Below, in pieces: positions 1 to 5,008 of a stretch of DNA of 5,008 nt. A program made the position numbers and the translations under genes. The notes beneath the pieces were generated by a model. That model was given only the letters and a program-made list of their open reading frames with translations. It searched no databases and was not told the DNA's origin. The DNA is taken from the NCBI GenBank assembly GCA_947486675.1, contig CANKUF010000074.1, positions 1-5,008 of the forward strand. The letters are read 5' to 3'. Position 1 is the first letter of the stretch. Every line of letters starts with the position of its first letter. The stretch comes from Acidimicrobiaceae bacterium. Lineage in GTDB: Bacteria; Actinomycetota; Acidimicrobiia; Acidimicrobiales; Ilumatobacteraceae.

Positions 1-38
1 CGACGACGCATGAACATGTCAGCGAACGATAGTCCAAA

Positions 39-1445
39 TCATTTCGTTTGACTCTTCCACCATTCGTCGAGGCGACGCCGAATTTCATCGTCACCAAGTA
101 CGCCGTCTTCAAGTCTGATCTCCATCAGGAACTCCAACGCCAAACCAACTTGTCGGCCGGGTTTCACTCCTAAGTACTCCATCACCGCAGCGCCGTCCAT
201 TTCGGGGCGTAGTGCAGCAAGCTCTTCTTCTTTTGCTAGTTCAGCAATACGTGCTTCAAGTTCGTCCATGCGTTTGGCAAGCATGAGTGCTTTCTTTTCG
301 TTGCGCGTCGTGCAATCACAGCGTGTCAACACGTTGAGTTCGGTGAGGTACTTACCTGCATCGCGAACATAGCGACGAACCGCGGAATCGGTCCAGCCCA
401 TTTGATACGTGTGAAAACGTAAGTGCAAGGCAACAAGTTCGGTAATCGCTGCAACATCTTCGGACGAATAGCGCAATGCTTTCAACCGATCTCGCGACAT
501 TCTGGCGCCCACCACTTCGTGATGATGAAAGGTCACACCTTTACCGTCTTTAAACGAACGGGTTTTTGGTTTACCAATATCGTGGAACAACGCTGCTAGT
601 CGGGTAATTCGGAAATCGAAATTAGGTGCGGCGTTTGGCTGCACATTTTCTACAACGGCAAACGTGTGAGTCAGTACGTCCTTGTGCCGATGAATCGGGT
701 CTTGTTCCAGTTTCATTGCCGGCAACTCGGGAAAGAAATGTTCTGCAAGACCGGTGTCTACGAGAAACCACAAACCCAAACTTGGGAATTCTGTGACGAG
801 CAATCGATCAAGTTCGTTGCGAATACGTTCAGCAGAAATGATCTTAAGTCGCTCATGCATTTCTTTCACTGCACTGACCAACTCTTCGACGGGTTGCACT
901 TTCAGTGTCGAGATAAATCGGGCAGCGCGCATCATTCGCAAAGGATCGTCGCTAAAACTTTCTGTTGGTGACAGTGGCGTGCGCAGCACCCTCGACACAA
1001 GGTCTGCCGCGCCACCAAATGGATCAACGAGCACAGGGTTATCGGTAGTGAGTTCGAGCGCCATTGCATTAATGGTGAAATCGCGACGCGACAAGTCCAT
1101 AGAAATGTCGGTAGAAAACTTCACATCGGGTTTACGCGAATCTGGGGAATACGCCTCTGCGCGATGCGTGGTGATTTCATACGTACGACCATTCTTCTGA
1201 CATGAAATCGTTCCGAATCGTTCGCCTGCAGTCCACACCGCATCCGCCCACCCAGACAACAGTTTCTTAATGTCTGGAGGAGTCGCATCGGTGGTGAGAT
1301 CGAAGTCCAACTGCTCGGTGGCTCGGTCAAGGAGTAAATCGCGAACGGTGCCACCAACTACATACAGACGAAACGATGCTTCACGAAACATGTCGCCGAG
1401 CGGCCGAAGTTCAGCCAGAACGGGCTCGAATCGCGGAGGAATCAC
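39..1445 (-). CDS. cca: CCA tRNA nucleotidyltransferase (class II, with HD domain)
   Basis: This cytoplasmic enzyme adds or repairs the 3' CCA end of tRNAs from CTP and ATP without a nucleic-acid template. Counting from GTG at 1445 (468 aa), the nucleotidyltransferase head has GGTVRD at 31-36, the metal-binding LDFDLTT (D47, D49), RRDFTINAM at 120-128 and DPFGG at 141-145. The nucleotide and neck region follows with DDPLRMMRAARF at 166-177 and AERIRNEL at 205-212. An HD domain follows, with H254, FHDIGKP (H288, D289) and HHHEVVGA at 307-314; TRCDCTTRN at 374-382 and the C-terminal LGV..GRQVG helix are also typical of actinobacterial Cca/PcnA. The length is normal. The open frame extends to 1679, but family similarity begins at about IPPRFEPVLAEL, just after GTG 1445. 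GTG at 1499 (486 aa) is the main alternative; neither has a good ribosome binding site. The gene is divergent from the DUF6049 gene. A poly(A) polymerase or a partial (CC- or A-adding) activity is not strictly excluded. Confidence 0.95.
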   Translation of the reverse strand: MIPPRFEPVLAELRPLGDMFREASFRLYVVGGTVRDLLLDRATEQLDFDLTTDATPPDIKKLLSGWADAVWTAGERFGTISCQKNGRTYEITTHRAEAYSPDSRKPDVKFSTDISMDLSRRDFTINAMALELTTDNPVLVDPFGGAADLVSRVLRTPLSPTESFSDDPLRMMRAARFISTLKVQPVEELVSAVKEMHERLKIISAERIRNELDRLLVTEFPSLGLWFLVDTGLAEHFFPELPAMKLEQDPIHRHKDVLTHTFAVVENVQPNAAPNFDFRITRLAALFHDIGKPKTRSFKDGKGVTFHHHEVVGARMSRDRLKALRYSSEDVAAITELVALHLRFHTYQMGWTDSAVRRYVRDAGKYLTELNVLTRCDCTTRNEKKALMLAKRMDELEARIAELAKEEELAALRPEMDGAAVMEYLGVKPGRQVGLALEFLMEIRLEDGVLGDDEIRRRLDEWWKSQTK

Positions 1446-1452
1446 ACTTCGT

Positions 1453-1458
1453 AGGTTA
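1453..1458 (-). promoter_or_regulatory. Candidate -10 element for a leaderless cca transcript
   Basis: On the minus strand the hexamer reads TAACCT, matching the actinobacterial TANNNT -10 pattern. Seven bases separate it from GTG at 1445, so transcription would begin at or next to the start codon. This fits the absence of a Shine-Dalgarno sequence and supports 1445 over 1499 as the start. I see no convincing -35, and a chance match to so loose a pattern is quite possible. Confidence 0.3.
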
Positions 1459-1490
1459 GAGGTTGCTCCACTGCTAACGAGGTTGCCGAC

Positions 1491-1496
1491 TACCGT
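1491..1496 (+). promoter_or_regulatory. Candidate -10 element for the DUF6049-degV run
   Basis: TACCGT matches TANNNT and lies 6 nt before GTG 1503 and 9 nt before ATG 1506, as expected for a leaderless or nearly leaderless message. No good -35 is visible at 16-18 nt upstream; TTGCTC at 1463-1468 is too far away. If real, it sits inside the short divergent gap shared with cca. The evidence is pattern and spacing only. Confidence 0.28.
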
Positions 1497-1505
1497 CACA
1501 TAGTG

Positions 1506-3521
1506 ATGTCTTGCACTACCGATCGCCGTATTTCGCGGTGGGCAAGCCTGCTCTTCGTGATCTCGACACTGTTGTTCTCTGCTCCCGCGCACGCAGAGTC
1601 GGCACAGCCGCGAACACTCCCCTCTGCGATTGAAGCTCGACTGATTGGGCAAAACTTCAATGTCACCATTGGCAAACAATTTCGTTTTGTGGTGTCCATT
1701 CCAAATACAGCAACACTGAGCGAGTTACGGTCAACCCAAAATGCTGTTCTGCGGGTGGAATTCCACACTGCTGTGGCTTCTCGTGATGCGGTTCGCGATG
1801 TAGTGAGCGGAGCTTTCACTCCAAGCATTATTGAAACTCACGATTTGCGATTTGCAGACTTGGGAAGCAACGACACGGGTGACGTCATTGCTCTGCTTGG
1901 TAGCAATGCTGGTGGGTCGTCGGTGCGCTTACGCAAAAGCGGTGTTTACCCGGTTTCGTTATCAATTCGAGTAGGCGATCGCGAATCAAGTCGCCTGCTC
2001 ACATTTGTCAACTTCATCACCGTTCAAACGAGTAAAAATTCGTTGTCTGTTTCCATTGCTGCAGAAGTGAACCCAGCACTCAGCCAAACACCTGCCGGTG
2101 AAACGTCCATTGCCGACTCCGCTCGCACCATGTTGAACAATGTTGTTTCATCATTGAATGGCGACGGTGGCGTGATGTCATTGCGAATGTCGCCAGAAAC
2201 ACTCAATGGCCTCGCAACATCATCGAACCCACAAGATGCAGAACTCCTCGGACAACTTCAGTTGGTGCTTGCTAAACACCAAGTACTCGCTTCTACGTTT
2301 GTTCCTTTTGATCCATCGAGTGCCGAGAAAGCAAAACTTGGTTCCGAATTCGATAAGCAACTTGCTCGGGGCATCGAAATTTTGAATACTCGCAACGGCG
2401 ACGCAGGAATAAACCCGCGAACGTGGTTCTCCACTCGCCCAATAAATACTGATGGAATTTCACTGCTTGCTCGCTCCGGCTTCAACAACGTGGTGTTTTC
2501 TCCACAAGCCGCTCAATCACTTGGCGCTCTCGATTCATATACGAAGCAATACCGTGCAAATTACATCGGTGATTCAACAGCCAAAGTGTCAATTGCGGTT
2601 GCGGACCCACGGTATGCGACCTCGCTTTCTGCAAGCAACACAAACCCTGTACAAACCAGCATGGCTGTGGCGGCAGAAATCATTGCCCAACAAGGTGAAC
2701 TAGCACTGGGTCAACGGCAGCCGCTAGATCACCACCTCATTATTTCCACGCTTGATGGGTCGCTCCCCAACCCTGTGCTTTTGAACTCACTCCTTGTTGC
2801 ACTGTCGAATGCACCACAAATAACACTTCGCCCGCTTGGTTCAATTCAACGTGCGACCGAAGCATCCACACCACTCACCATGCCAAGTGGTGCACCAATC
2901 GACCTGCGGGCTCGGCGACCACAATTGCAACTAGTTGTTGATGAAATTTCATCGACGCAGTCAATGTTGTCAGCCGATGCACCACAGCGAATGTGGTGGG
3001 AAGATGAACTTCTCCTCATTCAAAGCGACTCGTTGAATAATGATCGATTTGCCGTATATCTCAAAGGCTTCAGATCACAACTTCGCGCATTTCGCGCTTC
3101 GGTCAGTGTTCCTGAGTCATTGACATTCACATTGAGTGGAAAATCAAGCGACCTTCGTCTGCAATTGCGCAACAGTGCCAACATGCCGTTGTCGGTACTG
3201 GTCACGCTGTCTAGTGCGAAGCTCACGTTTCCTGAAAAACCGCAGGTAGTTACGGTTGCCGCAAATTCCGCTGTTGACCTGATCGTTCCAGTGGTTGCTC
3301 GTGCAAACGGAACGTTCCCCCTTGAGGTGGTGCTGTACACGCCCGACGGGACGGCACAAGTGGGGAAACGTATTCGCCTTTCCGCACGCGTGAGCGCACT
3401 TGCTGGCCTTGGGCAATTGGTCACTGGCGTTGCATTATTGCTTTTGGCGTCTTGGTGGATTGCGCACTGGCGCAAGCAGCACCGCGTGAAAGCAGTCGAA
3501 AACCATCCTGCAGTACGCTAA
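1506..3521 (+). CDS. DUF6049 family secreted, C-terminally membrane-anchored protein
   Basis: Its molecular function is unknown. The protein is 671 aa from ATG 1506; GTG at 1503 adds one residue, and numbers here count from that GTG. A Sec signal peptide is clear: RR near residue 8, a hydrophobic core at about 14-26, and cleavage after AHA at 29-31. A long extracytoplasmic part follows, then one membrane helix at about 632-653 containing a WW pair and a short basic tail ending HPAVR, so it should be a type I envelope protein facing outward. Residues about 40-180 look like a beta-rich domain. About 205-460 alternate strands and helices in a barrel-like way, with WFSTRPINTDGISLLARSGF at 308-327. 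About 535-628 look like an Ig-like sandwich ending in FPLEVVLYTPDG. This matches the proteins found next to cca/pcnA and murJ in Actinobacteria (Mycobacterium Rv3909 type, about 800 aa), so this one is on the short side. No catalytic motif is recognised. It probably leads a co-directional run with degV, 4 nt downstream. Confidence 0.85.
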   Translation: MSCTTDRRISRWASLLFVISTLLFSAPAHAESAQPRTLPSAIEARLIGQNFNVTIGKQFRFVVSIPNTATLSELRSTQNAVLRVEFHTAVASRDAVRDVVSGAFTPSIIETHDLRFADLGSNDTGDVIALLGSNAGGSSVRLRKSGVYPVSLSIRVGDRESSRLLTFVNFITVQTSKNSLSVSIAAEVNPALSQTPAGETSIADSARTMLNNVVSSLNGDGGVMSLRMSPETLNGLATSSNPQDAELLGQLQLVLAKHQVLASTFVPFDPSSAEKAKLGSEFDKQLARGIEILNTRNGDAGINPRTWFSTRPINTDGISLLARSGFNNVVFSPQAAQSLGALDSYTKQYRANYIGDSTAKVSIAVADPRYATSLSASNTNPVQTSMAVAAEIIAQQGELALGQRQPLDHHLIISTLDGSLPNPVLLNSLLVALSNAPQITLRPLGSIQRATEASTPLTMPSGAPIDLRARRPQLQLVVDEISSTQSMLSADAPQRMWWEDELLLIQSDSLNNDRFAVYLKGFRSQLRAFRASVSVPESLTFTLSGKSSDLRLQLRNSANMPLSVLVTLSSAKLTFPEKPQVVTVAANSAVDLIVPVVARANGTFPLEVVLYTPDGTAQVGKRIRLSARVSALAGLGQLVTGVALLLLASWWIAHWRKQHRVKAVENHPAVR

Positions 3522-3525
3522 TTAC

Positions 3526-4362
3526 ATGACCATTCGAATCGTCACCGACAGCGCCTGCGACCTTCCTCAATACATCGTCGATCAATACAAGATTTCAATC
3601 GTTCCGCTATCGGTTCGATTTGGTGAACACGAGTTCATTGACCGACAAGATCTCACCACCGAGCAATTTTGGAAGCGTTGTGACTCTTCGCCAGTGCTTC
3701 CCGAAACTGCAGCACCTTCCCCAGGACAGTTTGAAGCCGAATTTCGAAAATTGGCAGCTGAGGGTGCAACGGGAATTGTGATGATTTCTTTGTCGGGAAT
3801 TCTTTCCGCCACCATGCAAAGCGCCGAACTCGCAGCCAAGGCAGTTGCAGGACACATTTCAGTGCGCGTTGTCGACAGCCGTTCAGGAAGCATGGGTCAG
3901 GGAATCACGGTCATTGCATGCGCAAAACTTGCAGAAACGGGTGCATCACTTGACGAAGTAGTGGCCACTGGCGAAAACCTTGCCAATCGCTCCAAAGTAT
4001 GGGGTGCACTTGACACCTTGGAGAATCTGAAAAAAGGCGGTCGAATTGGTGGGGCCAAAGCAATGATGGCCTCTGCTCTATCGATCAAGCCGATAATCGA
4101 AGTCGTTGACGGAAAAATTGAAGAAGGTGGCAAGCAACGCACGCGCAGTAAGGCGTTGGCCTTTTTGATTGAGAAAGTGCGTGATGCAGGCCCAATCGAA
4201 AATCTTGCTGTTTTGCAAGCAAATTGCAACGATTTCGAAGCTTTCGTAGAAAGTCTCCGCGAGATCTACTCAGGGGACATCATTGTCGGCGACATCGGAC
4301 CAATTATTGGCACACACACGGGTGCCGGAACTATTGGTGTTGCGTTTCACACAAAACCGTAA
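3526..4362 (+). CDS. DegV family fatty-acid-binding protein (FakB-like)
   Basis: DegV proteins bind one long-chain fatty acid. In Firmicutes the FakB members present it to the kinase FakA for phosphorylation and entry into phospholipid synthesis. The 278-aa length is typical and the protein is cytoplasmic, with no signal peptide. Visible family marks are the N-terminal IVTDSACDLP at 5-14, the lipid-carboxylate loop ETAAPSP at 60-66 (usually TSQPS; T61 is kept), ISLSGILSATMQSA at 87-100, VDSRSGSMGQG at 116-126, LENLKKGGRIGG at 165-176, SIKPI at 186-190, and the C-terminal IGTHTGAGTIGVAF at 261-274 with H264. ATG 3526 is the natural start because the family begins directly with this strand. The start lies 4 nt after the DUF6049 stop, with no Shine-Dalgarno sequence visible, so translational coupling or reinitiation is likely. 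No FakA (DAK2/DhaL) partner is in the window, so a fatty-acid kinase role is inferred from family only. Confidence 0.93.
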   Translation: MTIRIVTDSACDLPQYIVDQYKISIVPLSVRFGEHEFIDRQDLTTEQFWKRCDSSPVLPETAAPSPGQFEAEFRKLAAEGATGIVMISLSGILSATMQSAELAAKAVAGHISVRVVDSRSGSMGQGITVIACAKLAETGASLDEVVATGENLANRSKVWGALDTLENLKKGGRIGGAKAMMASALSIKPIIEVVDGKIEEGGKQRTRSKALAFLIEKVRDAGPIENLAVLQANCNDFEAFVESLREIYSGDIIVGDIGPIIGTHTGAGTIGVAFHTKP

Positions 4363-4392
4363 CTACGACCTTTCGATTTTCGGTGGAGATAT

Positions 4393-4409
4393 CCCCGATT
4401 CATAAGGGG
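4393..4409. other. Short CCCC/GGGG inverted repeat in the degV-kinase gap
   Basis: The only visible structure in the 74-nt gap (4363-4436) is CCCC at 4393-4396 pairing with GGGG at 4406-4409 around a 9-nt loop. Four base pairs without a following T-run make a poor intrinsic terminator, so read-through from degV into the kinase gene remains possible. A GGTGGAG run at 4382-4388 resembles a ribosome binding site but is about 48 nt from the kinase ATG, with no usable start codon at proper spacing. This may be a small 5'-UTR hairpin or chance. Confidence 0.2.
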
Positions 4410-4436
4410 CTTCAGCACTAGCGTCGCTTCACAGCG

Positions 4437-5008
4437 ATGGATGAAAAAAGTGTGCTCCCTGGTCTCATTGGAGGCCGCTATCTCTTAGAGAGCAAAATTG
4501 CTCACGGTGGAATGGCAGTGGTGTGGCTTGCCAAAGACACGTTTCTTGATCGCAAAGTAGCAGTCAAATTACTTCGCCCGCATCTTGTTAATGATGCAAC
4601 ACTTGCCGAACGTTTTCGACGCGAAGCCATTGCATGTGCAGGAATCACACATCAAAACATTGTCGCTGTTTATGACTGCATTGAACACAATGGTCAACAA
4701 GCGGTCATCATGCAATACGTCAAGGGCAAAAGTTTGCGTGAGTTGCTTGACAAACAAAAACGTTTGGGGCCAAAACTCACTATTCACATTGGAATGTCCA
4801 TTGCCGCAGCACTAGACGAAGCGCACGACAAAAATTTCATTCATCGCGACGTGAAGCCCGGCAATATTTTGCTCACACCAGAAGGTCGCGTGTTGCTTAC
4901 CGACTTCGGTATTGCTAAAGCAATGACTTCAACTGAGGCGGACCTCACCCATGACAACATCATGATGGGCACTGCAAAATATTTAGCCCCAGAACAAGTT
5001 CGTGGAAA
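4437..5008 (+). CDS. Hanks-type serine/threonine protein kinase (PknB-like), 3' truncated by window end
   Basis: The N-terminal 190 codons of a eukaryotic-like kinase are present and the frame is open through the last base. The glycine-rich loop is IAHGGMAVVW at 21-30, with Ala in place of the first glycine. The ATP-anchoring lysine is K44 in VAVK, the alpha-C glutamate is E63 in RFRREA, the catalytic loop is HRDVKPGN at 136-143 (D138, K140, N143), DFG is at 156-158, and the activation segment ends GTAKYLAPEQ at 178-187. All residues needed for catalysis are therefore present, and the RD motif predicts control by activation-loop phosphorylation, with T164, S165, T166, T171 and T179 as candidates. 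ATG 4437 is chosen because an in-frame TAG at 4419 blocks extension and it precedes the kinase fold by the usual distance; GTG 4452 is an alternative. No Shine-Dalgarno sequence is visible. The C-terminal half, including any membrane helix, PASTA repeats or MurJ fusion, lies outside, so the subfamily cannot be fixed. Confidence 0.93.
   Translation, partial: MDEKSVLPGLIGGRYLLESKIAHGGMAVVWLAKDTFLDRKVAVKLLRPHLVNDATLAERFRREAIACAGITHQNIVAVYDCIEHNGQQAVIMQYVKGKSLRELLDKQKRLGPKLTIHIGMSIAAALDEAHDKNFIHRDVKPGNILLTPEGRVLLTDFGIAKAMTSTEADLTHDNIMMGTAKYLAPEQVRG

Noticed and set aside
1..51. Possible gene ends or starts in the left stub: a plus-strand frame open from base 1 to TGA at 49-51, and minus-strand ATGs at 17 and 11
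   Set aside because: Too little sequence is present to recognise a product or coding bias. A convergent 3' end or a downstream minus-strand gene is possible but cannot be supported.
754..1200. 148-codon plus-strand open frame antisense to the CCA enzyme
   Set aside because: It is Ser/Arg-rich with no domain and sits exactly opposite conserved catalytic motifs of the real gene, so it is a shadow frame.
1446..1679. In-frame N-terminal extension of the CCA enzyme to an ATG at 1679
   Set aside because: The added residues are Cys/Arg-rich, do not look like the family, and lie antisense to the signal-peptide region of the DUF6049 gene. Family similarity begins after the GTG at 1445.
1496..1828. 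110-codon minus-strand frame overlapping the DUF6049 start
   Set aside because: It is antisense to the signal peptide and N-terminal domain, its stop overlaps the cca GTG at 1499, and it has no recognisable features.
3020..3475. 151-codon minus-strand open frame inside the DUF6049 gene, and a shorter one at 3144-3416
   Set aside because: Both are antisense to a well-supported gene, with low-complexity, Cys/Arg-rich composition and no recognisable domain.
4363..4436. Intrinsic terminator after degV
   Set aside because: The only inverted repeat has four base pairs with a 9-nt loop and no T-tract.
4585..4815. Overlapping small frames on both strands inside the kinase gene (also 4569-4787 minus)
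   Set aside because: The kinase frame through this region carries all the conserved motifs; these are out-of-frame artefacts.

Overview
The window is an ordinary-looking, fully coding stretch of an actinobacterial chromosome. GC content looks close to 50% by eye, which is low for the phylum. The gene order (a CCA-adding enzyme divergent from a DUF6049-type envelope protein, with a serine/threonine kinase downstream) matches the conserved actinobacterial block near the replication origin: pcnA/cca, DUF6049, murJ(mviN), kinase, sigM, trxB, trxA. The protein style, with a DUF6049 C-terminus carrying a WW pair and a basic tail and a DegV with a TAAPSP loop, suggests to me a moderate-GC member of the Acidimicrobiia (Ilumatobacteraceae or freshwater acIV type). 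That taxonomic call is inference.

Layout: bases 1-38 are a short stub with no supportable feature. A tRNA CCA-nucleotidyltransferase with an HD domain is read leftward (39 to about 1445, possibly 1499). Back to back with it, a rightward run begins: a secreted, C-terminally membrane-anchored DUF6049 family protein (1506-3521), a DegV-type fatty-acid-binding protein (3526-4362) only 4 nt later, and, after a 74-nt gap, the first 190 codons of a Hanks-type serine/threonine kinase (4437 to the window end, 3' truncated). No stretch over 300 bases lacks a gene.

How they fit together: the CCA enzyme is tRNA housekeeping. The rightward genes look like an envelope, lipid and signalling group: an exported tethered protein, a lipid-carrier-type protein and a kinase with all catalytic residues. 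The main departures from the textbook block are that degV sits where murJ is expected, that the kinase is a separate gene with intact catalytic residues, and that no gene start has a clear Shine-Dalgarno sequence. The two divergent starts each have a TANNNT -10-like hexamer at leaderless spacing. I see no mobile element, CRISPR array, RNA gene or obvious undescribed system.
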